A DNA stretch of 64,000 bases from Haliotis asinina (lineage: Eukaryota > Mollusca > Gastropoda > Lepetellida > Haliotidae), in contig NC_090291.1 in NCBI RefSeq assembly GCF_037392515.1, positions 19,185,501-19,249,500 on the forward strand, read 5' to 3'. Made by a program: the position numbers and the translations under genes. Shown piece by piece: positions 22,203 through 35,180 of this stretch. The stretch's first letter is position 1, and each line of letters opens with the position of its first letter. Below the pieces are notes generated by a model that did not search any database, was not told the DNA's origin, and saw only the letters and a list, made by a program, of their open reading frames with translations.

Positions 22203-25200
22203 ACAACAACTGGTTTTAGGCAGTTACTCTGTATCCCTCAAATTACCACAACTGCAAATAGAACATAGAAAATCAGTGATGTGCGTAAGAGGATATGCAG
22301 AAAAGCATGTTTACTCATGAAATCGAGCAAAACAACTGAGTAGCTGCTGAAAAGAATAGACCCGACTATACATGGCAATTAGGTCACTCAGCCAGGTATA
22401 ACGAAGGACCATCGGCTCCTCTGACATGGAGTGCCTACTGGCGTATGGAGTCATCTCAAAGATTTTGTGCTTTTTCATGTGTGTTGAATATGTCTCATTT
22501 ATTGATGAACATCTTACATGTCTTTCTTTAATGAAGTTTACATTAAGATATCTAAAGGGCGGGATGCTTGATACCTATAGAAAAGCATAGTAGTGAATGT
22601 CTCAAAAGTGAAGAAGTGTAGTGAAGATCGACAGGACTGGATATTTCTATACATGTTACGACATGCGTCTACTTCTGTAATTCCCCTGTGGGGTTATTTT
22701 ATCTTAGCTGATATCTCTGTTCCCCAACACGCGAGCGACCGCAGACATCGTCTGTTTTGAGAAGAGCCCTCCTTCCTGTTCTACGTCTGATTTTAAATCG
22801 GTCATTTGTGCCCTTTGTACTACTAATTAGCATAAAGCCATGGTCTATTCCAAATAAGTCCAAAAATTGTTCATTTCTGCACTAATTTCTCCTCAGAAAG
22901 TCCCCTTTTCATGCTTCCTATCTCCCTTCCACTGGAATTGTTGTTAGAGCGAAGATGTTTAACAGATATTTACACTTTCGCATATTAACTACTTAAAAAT
23001 GCAGAGATAAACGTGAAACAAATGCCGGTCATTTCCTTTGCAAATATGTCACTGTTGAAATTTCTTCATCCTTTATCTCAAAGTTTATGCTTAAATTGTG
23101 CTGTAGGTATAGATTAGCGAAGCTTCAAAGTTCAACGGTTCCGCCATTTTCATGTTATGAAATGCGTTTTACCACGCGAGATTGGATTGGTTTGCTACTA
23201 TTGCCACGAGTGTTCTTGTAGGTCACGGAAAGAGGCAAGTAGTTACCAATGGAAGATAACCAGTCACGCATCATGAAACAGATGCAATGCGGGGCGCTGA
23301 ACCTGTCCGTGCGGCTGTTTAATTGTGAGTCGAGCCGATGAAGTCCGTGGATAAAGTTAAACGTAATGCTTCCTTAAGTGATGTTCTCCGAGAGACGCAA
23401 TTGCAAAAAAAGAAACGGGTTGCTGTGGAGTAGTTCAGTCTAAATAAAGCCAGTCGTTACAGTCCACTGCTGAGTCTAACCCTAATAGGAGGTCGCGTCT
23501 GGTAACCTTTGAGACTGAACAATAAAAAATTAGCTTCACTAATCGCGAAAGTGGATTTTCTCATATACCTTTTGAACTTTTACCTCGAAAGAGTTTGTAC
23601 CCGAACGACTCCGAATGCTATTTTCCGTACAATTGCTCCCGAGTGATGCGGATGGAGCAAGGTACAACACCGTGAACTGTGAGTTAACAGTCACTGAAAA
23701 CAGCGTGTTAAACAATATTCAAGGATGTCAGCTTGTGGAAATATTAGCTAATGGTAACCCCAATTCAATCCCAAATCAAGAAGGAGTCCTGAATTCCCTG
23801 CTACAAATGAATTCTCACTCGTACGTTATAGACATTTATGCATTCTCTGATGTGCTATTTATGTCGACCAGGAAATATATTTTCTACTTTCACAGCTGTA
23901 ACGGTTATGAAAACAACGAAAAAAATAATGAAATACACACGTGGTTCTGTTGTCGTAGCAGCGCAGTAAGGTACACACAGCGGGAGAGAACACAAACCTG
24001 TTAAAACAGAAATCAAGACTTTTGTATTCTCAAAAAAACAAAACAAAACAACAACAACAAAAAAAAAACAGAAACAAACCACTTCCATAATCATGTAATA
24101 TACATGCAATCATATTACATTTGTTCTTGTAATTTCAAAATCATTATGCTTTTATACAAACAAATGGCGATAGGGAAGGACATAATTTTCCCTTTTATTC
24201 ATTATGTTTCATCTGCGAGTCAGATGATATTTGAAGTTCATTACGCAGAAATTTACCCAATAAACCTTTTCCATGAGAAATTCCAACTAAATGTTAAGTA
24301 TATGAATCTGGCTTTTCTCTTGAAAATCCTGGTTAGAAATGGTCTTTAGTAACCCGTGCATGCTTGTCGCAAGAGGCGACTAACGGGATTGGTTGGTCAG
24401 ACTAGCTGGCTTGGTTGACATATGTCATCGTATCTAAACTGCGTAGACAGATGCTCATGATGTTGATCACTAGATCGTCTGGTCCAGATTCAACTATTAA
24501 CAGATTGTCGCACAAACAAACAAGCAAACACACAAACAAGCAAACAAACTTCCTAATTCCATGCTTTGAGTGAGTTTAGTTTTACGCCGCTTTTTCGCAA
24601 TATCCCAGCACTATCACGGCGGGGGACACCAGAAAAGGGCTTTATACATTGTACCCATGTGGGGAATCGAACCCGGATTTTCAACGTGACAAGCGAAGTC
24701 TTTTACCACTAGGAGGGTAGTCCCCATATATGGAATCTTGCATCAACATTTCACATAAAATCACCCACCGGGAAGCAGACAGATCGGTGGCACTGTGTTT
24801 GTTGGCGGTGTGTAGGATGTACAGGAGCAGTTTGTGCTGGGGAGGATGTCTTCCATGCATGGGGCACAAGAAGAATCAGCGGGATAGTTTGCCACACAAT
24901 AAGGTTCTGTAAGACAAATAAAGAAATAATTTTCCTCCGTTGGGTTTTACGCCGCTTTTAGCATTGTTTCAGCAATATCACGGCGGGGGCACCAGATGAG
25001 CTTCACACATTGTACCCGTGTGGGGAATCGAACCGGCGTGACAAGTAAACGCGTTAACCGCTAGACTTTCCCACTGCCTAAAGAAAAGGTTATAAGGTTG
25101 ACGAGATTCTTTGAATAATAAAATATTGTTAACTTTTCTCATAGAACGTAACCTTTCAACTCAAACAACGGTGCTTTAACTCACCTCTACGTATGACTTG

Positions 25201-28200
25201 GTTGGGTTAAATGCCGCTTTAAAGAGTTTTACAACTACATGTGTTTGTTTGAACAAGCTCGACATGATGTTGGTGTCAAAGTTTTGGCACGTTGGTGAAA
25301 CTAGGTCTGGTTTGACGCCCGTTTTAGACGTATTCCAACAATATTGCGACGGTGATGACCATCCTGGGTATCAAACCACAAGACAAACCCATCGCCAACC
25401 AACCCAACCAACGAGCGTAGGTCTGGTTCTGGCAAACCATGATTCGGGGTGAAAAAGGATGCGAATCCGCAATTTTATGGGTTTCTAACATTCTGAAGGG
25501 ACACAGCAAATCTCAGACCACTTGACAGCCTCTGACGTTCATAATTATGAAGATGCTACGGAGATGAGTAAAGTTTAAAGGGTAAATCAAAGGTGACATC
25601 ATCTGCTTTCAGCAACGTCTTATGCTTAAATTACCCATACCCCTTGTACAGCAAGTAGCTGCTTCTTCTGTGTCTTTGCATATCTTCTCTATTGTTGTTG
25701 CTGAAGTAGTTGCAGATGTTGTTGCTGATGTTGTCGCTGACGTTGTAGCAGAGGTCGTTGCTGATGTTGTTGCCGACGTTGTAGCTGATGTCGTTGCTGA
25801 TGTTGTCGCCGACGTTGTAACAGAGGTCGTTGCTGACGTTGTAGCAGATGTCGTTGCTGACGTTGTCGCCGACGTTGTAGCTGAGGTCGTTGCCGACGTT
25901 GTAGCTGATGTCGTTGCTGATGTCGATGACGTTGTAGCTGACGTCGTTGCTGATGTTGTCGCTGACGTTGTTGCAGAGGTCGTTGCTGATGTTGTCGCTG
26001 ACGTTGTAGCTGAGGTCGTTGATGAGGTCGTTGCTGACGTCGTAGCAGATGTCGTTGGTGACGTCGTAGAAGAGGTCGTTGCTGATGTTGTAGCAGATGT
26101 CGTTGCTGAGGTTGTTGCTGACGTTGTTGCAGAGGTCGTTGTTGATGTTGTTGCTGACGTTATAGCTGATGTTGCTGATGTTGTCGCTGACGTTGTAGCA
26201 GATGTCGTTGCTGACGTTGTAGCTGATGTCGTTGCTGATGTTGTCGCTGACGTTGTAGCAGAGGTCGTTGCTGACGTCGTAGCAGATGTCGTTGGTGACG
26301 TTGTAGCAGAGGTCGTTGCTGATGTCGTTGGTGACGTCGTAGCAGAGGTCGTTGCTGATGTTGTAGCAGATGTCGTTGCTGAGGTTGTTGCTGACGTTGT
26401 AGCTGATGTAGTTGCTGAGGTTGTTGCTGACGTTGTTGCAGAGGTCGTTGCTGATGTTGTCGCTGACGTTGTTGCAGAGGTCGTTGCCGACGTTGTAGCT
26501 GATGTCGTTGCTGATGTTGTCGCTGACGTTGTAGCTGATGTCGTTTCTGATGTTGTCGCCGACGTTGTTGGAGAGGTCGTTGCTGATGTCGCTGACGTTG
26601 TAGCAGATGTCGTTGCTGATGTTGTTGCTGACGTTGTTGTAGTAGTCGTAGTTTCCGATGTCGTTACACACCACGGCGCGCACATCGGTATGGAACATCT
26701 GTACTCTGCCACAAAAGGACAAGCACCGATAACTGTGTCCACGTAAATGGAATGACAAGCAAGTATTTGCAGAGGAATCTGTCAACTCGAATACTGAGAC
26801 GAATCTCTATAAGATTAAAAGATTAATCAATTATCAATTAAAATCTGCAGATCCTTCTCAATGGAATCGTGACAAAATCTGTACGACAGTTCACCTTGAA
26901 AGTGACCGCTCAAAATATTTAGTTACATTAGTACATAATACATTTTTGATAACTCAAAACACTTCAGATAATACTCAACCCACGTCCCAAGACAAGTCCA
27001 GCTCGAATAGGTTCCATTGTACCGAGCCTTAATGTATTTACTAACATTCGCAATAGTAATGAGCACACTGCGATAATATTTTCACCACGACGTTATTCAC
27101 AGAAACAATGAAAACGTCAATGAGGATAGTTCTACGGATATACAACAGATGCGACTTTTCCGTGCAGATGTTAACACCGTTATCAAGCAAGTCATAAATA
27201 TAGTCTGGTTCATAATTATTGAGAATTTTTCTTCTTACTTTGAGCTATCCTAACACCTCAACTGATTCACTGATACTTAAAACTAAGTTATGGTATAAGG
27301 GAGGTAACTCATCTTGGCCTACTGAGTACAATTAGAGTTACCTCCCCTGAATTTGTAGCAGACGTCATTTTCCTCAGCACTGTCAACAATGTCTGCTGAA
27401 GATAAAAGAAGGTTGATTTTTGAGTTGTGTAATCAAGGAATTGATGATGTAAATACACTGGCAGAGAGAACAGGAACTCCTCTTTCTACCGTGTATAGGA
27501 TTAGGAAGAATTTTAAAGAGGGAAAGGTTTTTGGGCACCAGAAAGGAGCAGGGAGACCCAGAAAATTGGACTTCTCAGATCGCGTCCGGCTGGGAATTTT
27601 AGCGTCTAAAAAGCAAAGGGCAAGCATCTCCAACATCAGGTATGAAATGATAGAAAGGGGATCAACAGTTGTATCAAAATCGACAGTTAGAAGAAATTTG
27701 ATTGATCTTGGATGGGAGAAAAAGACTGGAATTCCTTCTCCTCTCATGAAACAAGAACATAAAGACAGGCGTGTTGAGTGGTGTTTGGCACATGAAAACT
27801 TTGACTGGGAAAATGTGATTTTTACTGATGAAAGCTCAATATGGGTATATCCCGATAATGTGAAAATATGGACAAAGTCTGCGTCAGCACCGTTGTATCG
27901 ACGGCATAAATACAGCCCAAAGTTTCATCTATGGGGAGGGATACCCTTATTAGGAACGACCCCGCTGTGTGTGTTTGAGGGAAATCTGACAAGTCAACGC
28001 TACACTAACATATTAGATAATTTTCTCCTTCCAAGTGCACATGTGTTTTATGGAAATGACTGGATTTTGCAGCAAGATAATGATCCTAAACACACCGCAA
28101 AACATGCCAAGCAGTGGTTTCAGGAGAAAAATGTGACTGCATTACCATTTCCTGCATATAGTCCTGACTTAAATCCCATTGAGAACATTTGGGGGATGAT

Positions 28201-31200
28201 GAAGGAATGTGTGAATCAAAAGGGGTTGACAAAAATTGAAGACATGAAGAGAGAAGTGGTCCGATACTGGGACAGCATAACTCACGAGACACTAACCTCT
28301 CTGATAGGAAGTATGCCTACCCGTCTTAGACTGTGCCGTGAAGCTCAAGGAGACTTGATAAAATATTAAATTGTTACCTACACAACATGAAAAGGTCAGT
28401 TCACTTTCACAATACATTCAGTTTTATCTGATTTGTTCTCGTTTAATAATATGAAATGCTTTAGCTATTCTCAATAATTTTGAACCATACTGTACATCTA
28501 ACAACACTAACATGTCTCTAAACGTCAATATGAGCACCTCGGTTTCTTTAACAAACATGTTTTAAATGTATCTGGGGGAGTGATTACGAACATAATTAAT
28601 TAAGAACATTTATAACGCGCCATTCCAGGCGTTGTAACACTTACACATTATGCTCCTTAAGTACTGGATTGCAAGAATATAAATACATTGATCTGAATTC
28701 TTATTTCTGTTATTTAGATGCAATTGGATGTCAAGTATCAATACATCATTGTCACTTAAATATAAGATCATTAATTCAGTTTTATAAATGTGGGATCATC
28801 TCAACTGAAAATGTGAAACGCTTGAAAGATATTCACAAAACAATGTCACTTTAATGGAACAGTAACCTTTACAAATACCCATTTAAGTAATCATTGGCTG
28901 GAAACAAGACATGGACTCACGAGGGTAGATGACGCATATAGGTGGCATCTCGGGTGGTACATAGTACGTGCAAGAACAGTTGGTGCTTGGAAGCACGTTG
29001 GTCAGGCAGTCCGTGCACGACGCGTCACCTTGGTTTGCCTCACAATACGCAGCTAAAATAAATATTACAAACACATATCATTAATTGCTTCAAACCTTTA
29101 AACATTCGCTGGAAAATATATTGCTTTTATTTTTTCACGCAATTTCCAATTTCCAAATATATTTTCAAATTATTTAAGAGCTTTAATCAAAAATTCACGA
29201 GACAGTTTTCCTCTCGCTGGAAAAAATATACCTTTATTCACTCCTATTCATAGATCAAATAAAGTGCCAATTTCCCAAAGGAATTATTACTGTGTTCACA
29301 TATGCTCAGAATATGATAAGAATATTCTGATGTCATTGTGCAGAAATAATGCCAAACCTAACCTGTGATCTTTATCCGTTTATACTGGAATAAGATTTTC
29401 CATGATGAAAGAAATCCAAACTATCGGGTTTTAAAACTGTGATTAAAATATGTCTATTCCTTCACAGTAGAAATAGGTTCTGGGCACAAAGACACGGTAT
29501 CTACGTTGTAATGGTCATTGTTGGTCAACATGTCCAGAATGAAGTTTTGAACGTGTGTCAATCAAGTCAGCGGGTCTGAGCCCACGATTACTCACGACAA
29601 GCATGAGTTACTGAAGACCAATTCTAACCCGGATCGTCGCTATGTAACTGCGATATTAGTCAACCCAACATACTTCTATCTCACCTCATCACAGTTGATG
29701 GTATGTGATCATGAGCTGGTATGGTATCCTCGAGTGTCATACAATGTCAGGATGGTATGACTTCCAACAGATTAACTTGCAAAGCCCATTCCTCATTTGG
29801 CATAAGACTCTTTTGATCAGTACACTGAAAAGATCCATACCTCTTTGACAGCACGTATCTGCCTCCTCCGTCGTTTTGCATATCTTTGGTATTGGAGTTG
29901 TCTCCGATGTGGTTGCAGATGTGGTTGCTGATGTTGTAGCAGAGGTCGTAGCTGATGTTGTTGCTGATGTTGTAGCAGAGGTTGTTGCTGAGGTTGTTGC
30001 CGACGTTGTAGCAGAGGTCGTTGCTGATGTTGTCGCTGACGTTGTAGAAGACGTCGTTGCTGATGTGGTTGCTGAGGTTGTAGAAGAAGTCGTTGCTGAT
30101 GTTGTCGCTGAAGTTGTGGCAGATGTCGTTGCTGATGTGGTTGCTGACGTTGTAGAAGAAGTCGTTGCTGATGTTGTCGCTGAAGTTGTAGCAGAGGTCG
30201 TTGCTGATGTTGTCGCTGACGTAGCAGATGTCGTAGTGGTAGTAGCACTAGTGCTTGTTGTCTGAGATGTCGTCACACACCACGGCGCGCACATCGGTAT
30301 GGCACACCTATACTCTGCAAGAAAAAAAGTCACAGCTAATAACACAACATCACTCGACTTGAGTACGCAAATATACTCATGGTCAAAACTTTTGCCACCC
30401 GTAACTTTGACGTGTATTTAGTTTAGACGAAATGACAGATTCCAACATCGACAACATTATTTGCTCCAATTAAGGATAATGATATTCAGTATTACCTTTG
30501 TTGCAGGATACATCGAAACGATCTGTATTCACTGGGAGATGACAATACAAAGACCAGTGGATACAAGACTATTTTTGTTCAGGTTCCTCAAAGCGTCTGT
30601 AATGTTACTATATGTCGTAACTAAATAGTGTATCATTGGCTAACGATTGTCGTATCGGGCCCACAGTCGGAATTAAAATGTAAGAAACCGGATTCGTCCC
30701 ATACATAACATTAGACGCTTTAGTAATGTGTTGCGCCACTATGTCCGTGGACAAGGGAGATAATCCGCGAATGTATTCTGCCAGCACGTAGTTTCACTTG
30801 TAACACGTCCATCTGGTTCCATGGTCTGACCAGAGCATCACTCAATGCTGCCAAATACATGGTCATCACGTAATGTCGCCCTTTTGGAACGACCTAGTCG
30901 CTTAATGGGATGATCGAATTTTGTCTCCTCTTATTATTTTTGATTCCCACCCCCCCCCCCCCCCCCCCCCCCCACTAGTTCTGCCATTAACTTTGAGCGC
31001 GATTTGTTGCCTCAGTTCTGACCAATCCGGTTTTTTGTTACGCATTTAGGGAGGAGCCTCCTTCGACGAGGTTACGTATATGTAATCGACGGGAAAGACT
31101 CTGTTTCAATCCACGTAAAGAACCATGAAACACGTTTTGGTCCGATTTCCAAGTGCTTCACGCACAACATGGTCACTTCGCTTGTTTGTTGTTAAAACCA

Positions 31201-34200
31201 AACTCAGCAACATTTCAGCAATATGACATTGCCAGGAGGAGTTGGACCTAATAATCCTGTGATCAACAGCATGAGCACTGGCCATGGCAATTGGAATACA
31301 ATGACAAACTTTAAGTGTCAACCAAGTCACCGAGCCTGTCCACCCGATCCCGTTATTGTTGCCTCTTACAACAAGCATGTCACTGAAGACCAGTCCTCCC
31401 CGAATCTTCACAGGTTGGTAAGTGCTGTGTTATGGTGTGTCTGATCACATGATTTAATCTGCTGACGCACCCATTTTGCAAATATTTGTACGCACACGAG
31501 TTAAAAAGTAAACTACAAATCGATAACGCGTGGTGACACTAATTATCATCATGAGCATACGTATTGTACTGTCACAAAATGTCGACTTTAGTACACCACC
31601 AAGTAAAATCTGACTTACTCTGTCTCCCATACAATCAACTACCAAATATGTATGGTATTTACACAAGAAATGTGAGTTGTTTGTCTAAAGAACATAAATA
31701 AAGGAATCATCAACAAATGTAAACATTCATAACAATTATTTAAAGATCCATTCGACAATATATTGCAGTTGACTCACGAGGGTAGATGACGCATATAGGT
31801 GGCATCTCGGGTGGTACATAGTACGTGCAAGAACAGTTGGTGCTTGGAAGCACGTTGGTCAGGCAGTCCGTGCACGACGCGTCACCTTGGTTTGCCTCAC
31901 AATACGCAGCTAAAATAAATAGGACAAACATAAATCATAAATTGCTTCAAACCTTTAAACATTCGCTTCGGTGGAAACTACATTGCTTGTAGTTTTTCTC
32001 GCAATTTCCAAACATATTTTTAAATTATTTAAGAGCTTTAATCGCATCAAAAATTCACGAGACTGGAAAAAATATACCTTTATTCACTCCTATTCATACA
32101 TCAAATAAAGTGCCAATTTCCCAAAGGAATTATTGCTATGTTAACATATGCTCAGAATATGATAAGAATATTCTGATGTCATATTGCATAAATAATGCCT
32201 AACCTGACGCAAAACAATACATTCTCATTTTGAAGCATGCAGCAGTATTTTAGCTATACGAATCAATCGCGTCTGTGTCGGAAAATCCAATGATTGACAT
32301 TATGAGCATCGAGCTACGCAACTGGGATACGATGACATGTGCTAGTCAGCGAGCCTGACCTCCCGATACTGTTCGCCACCTAACACGTCAAACATCGGTT
32401 GCTGAAGATAATTCTAAACCAGATCGTCAAAGGTAAATGAGTGAGTGAGTTTAGTTTTAAGCCGCACTCAGCAATATTCCAGGTTGGCGGTGGTGTGTGA
32501 ATAATCGAGTCAGGACCAAGAAATTCAGTGATCAACATCATGAGCATCGATCTATGCAATTGGGAACCGATGATATGTGTCAACCAAGTCAGCGAGCCTG
32601 AACACCAGATCCCGCCTCTCACGACAAGCTCAGTCGCCTTCTGTAGCAAGCATGAGTTGCTGAAGGCCTATTCTACCCCGGACCTTCACGGGTCTAAAAA
32701 CACTACAGGTTCCACCATATCTATGTTCCATGTCACCTACGTGTCATGTGTTCAACCATAACCGATATCTTTTCGTCGTAATTATTTTATTTAATCGAAC
32801 ATTTCAGCTGGACATAAAAGTCGCGTTACCTCTTCTGCAGCATACATCAGCTTCCTCATCATTTCTGCATATCTTTGGGAGCGTTGTGGTAGTAGTCGTT
32901 CTTGTTGCCGAAGTCGTCTGAGAGGTTGTCATTGATGTAACAGGTGCATCGGGATTGCTGCAGTTGCATGTAGAGGCAAACAGGTCCTGACAGGCGCCAT
33001 AACGAGCGTCACCAGTTACAGAAAACAGAAACAAAGCGCCACCTGAAATTACAAAATGTCGTGAATTCGTTCAGTATTACACACGGACAACGGATTTTTA
33101 TTCCAACTTCCGATTTTAATGTGTCGGTGAGAGAAAAATTGCTCCTTGTGCTCATATGTATGAATTTAGCAATATATTGCAGTACTATCACAGTGGGGAC
33201 ACCAAAATGGACTTCAAGCACTGTACGCATGTGGGAATCGAACCCGGGTCTTCGAGTGATTTAAGCAGTAATCGTTGTATCTGTGACATTCGAAGCCACA
33301 GTACGAGGGGATATAAAAAGGTGGTGAACCTCACTAAGACAATGATATAAATGCCGCTGTTTTTATGTTCTGTTTTTCTACATATGTTCTGTGAACCTCA
33401 AGCAAATTGGTTTTGCTATGTTCCAGCCTCAAGATCTCCATTAAAGTGCATGACTACCCGGCATGTTTAATGAAAGAGCTTGTTTTGGAGATAATACCCA
33501 TCCCCCTCCAGATGACGTAATCATAAGGGCATAAACTGATTCTAATGTTTTCACCATTCATACATGATGCTAAGGGTCGAGTTTAAATATTGAATGGTCA
33601 CACAAGTGTCAGCTCCCAATGTGCTCAGCTTGAATATCTGGACACAATGTTTTTGAAAGATCAAAACAGGTGTGTCCTTAGAAAACATTTCTTTTCTAAT
33701 TCCTTATGAAGCAATCCACATTTTGGACTGTTGATTGTGCCGGGAATTCATCCAAGACCATACTGAACATATTTCACATGATATCACCTGAAGACATACC
33801 ATTATCCAAGAGGTACCAAGTGACATATCCTTTTCATTTCAACTGTGTTACAAATATGATACTCCAAAGTGTTGTGATGGCTCATATCTCGTGAAGTATA
33901 TTACCCACAAATGTGAAACTTTGGATTTGGCTTTGCTAATAATCCCTTCAGAATCAAAATGGAAACACTGGACATCGAGCATGTCATAAGGCTCACTACT
34001 ATTTGACAGCCCCCTGGAGGTGTCTGTCATGCTTTGGGGTACTCAGCACGCAGTGAATCGTCTCGCATGTTCATGCGACCAAATGTTGCTATATCTTGTG
34101 AGACCCAAGACACAGCAAATTTATAATCAGCTAGTTTTGTAGTTTTCGTCATAATATAAAACAATAACATCATTGCCACTGTGCAAAAACCTACGTTAAA

Positions 34201-35141
34201 CCAAAAATTAAACTGCACACAGGTTAATACTTTCCGTCATGGAAAATATTTATTCAAATGAAGGTGAATAATATATTTTATTTCAATGAAACTAAGGCCA
34301 ATATTGTAGGTGTAATCAGTAAAGTTGTTTTTTTTCCAATATGCTGAAATCATCGTTAAATGAAGTTCTGAGAGCGTGAGTACTTGAGATTGGTTTTACA
34401 CCTCACTCAGGCGTTGCATTTATCGTTTACACCGCACTCAACAATATTCCAGCTATATGGCGGTGGCCCTATTTAAGTAGTCGAGTCTGGACTAGAAAAT
34501 CCAATGATTGATCTGATGAGCGTCAATCTATGCAAAAGGGATTGCGTCAAGTTGCGAACCTGACCACCCGATCCCGTTAGTCGCCTTTTACGACAGGCAG
34601 TGGTTGCTGAAGATCAGTTCTATCAGATCTTCACGAGTCAGTAGAGTTAAGAAACGATTAAAAGAAGACGGTAACCTCTAAGATATTTAAAATAATTAAC
34701 CTCAAGTTCAAAGTCACCAAGCTGACGCTACATAGCTCTTTGCGTTTATCATCCAACTGCGATGCACTCACTTTGGTCCCATACACAGCACGATGGGCAG
34801 TCAGCAGGTGCTTGTGTGGTCGCTGTTGTCGTTGCAGTGCAAGAGCAGTTGACGGAACTGAACGTTGACGCATCACAGTCGGTGCAGAGGGTGCTAGAAA
34901 CACCATCCACAACACACGTGTTATCTGCAACACAGATCAGCCTGTATTTCCCAATCAAAGTCCACGGGTTACATTGCAAATGATGAGAAACACGATGATG
35001 ATGATGATGCTTAAAATATATATCATCAGTCCGTACACTTTAGACTAGAACTGAATCTGTGCCAGTATGTTCAAATACTTATTGCGTTATCTTTATAGTC
35101 CAATAGATTTTATGGTACACATACCTACTGTAAATGAGTAT

Positions 35142-35180
<39 letters not shown>

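Larger units (their letters stand above)
21896..24768. other. Gene 1 intron 9, upstream part
   Basis: 2.9 kb with no supported exon. It holds aaaac-type simple repeats near 22172-22205 and 24030-24075, a family-2 SINE and a tRNA-headed SINE near exon 9. An open stretch at 23615-24004 (plus) shows no recognisable domain. Confidence 0.55.
26706..28920. other. Gene 1 intron 7
   Basis: It contains the intact Tc1-like element; the flanks (26706-27198, 28495-28920) are AT-rich with nothing recognised. Confidence 0.6.
30315..31777. other. Gene 1 intron 5
   Basis: Contains a poly-C run and a reversed family-2 SINE; otherwise nothing recognised. Confidence 0.55.
31910..32829. other. Gene 1 intron 4
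   Basis: The first 290 bases are a duplicate of the intron next to exon 7. Two reversed family-2 SINEs follow. Confidence 0.55.
33043..34771. other. Gene 1 intron 3
   Basis: Contains a tRNA-headed SINE fragment and a reversed family-2 SINE; about 33350-34380 has no recognised content. Confidence 0.55.

Noticed and set aside
21901..22320. 139-codon plus frame rich in Lys and Gln
   Set aside because: Runs through an aaaac simple repeat; no recognisable domain and it sits within a gene 1 intron.
25622..26746. 374-codon plus frame and the second minus frame across exon 8
   Set aside because: Same repeat-period effect as in the giant exon; likewise for 29876-30265 plus and 29817-30248 minus.
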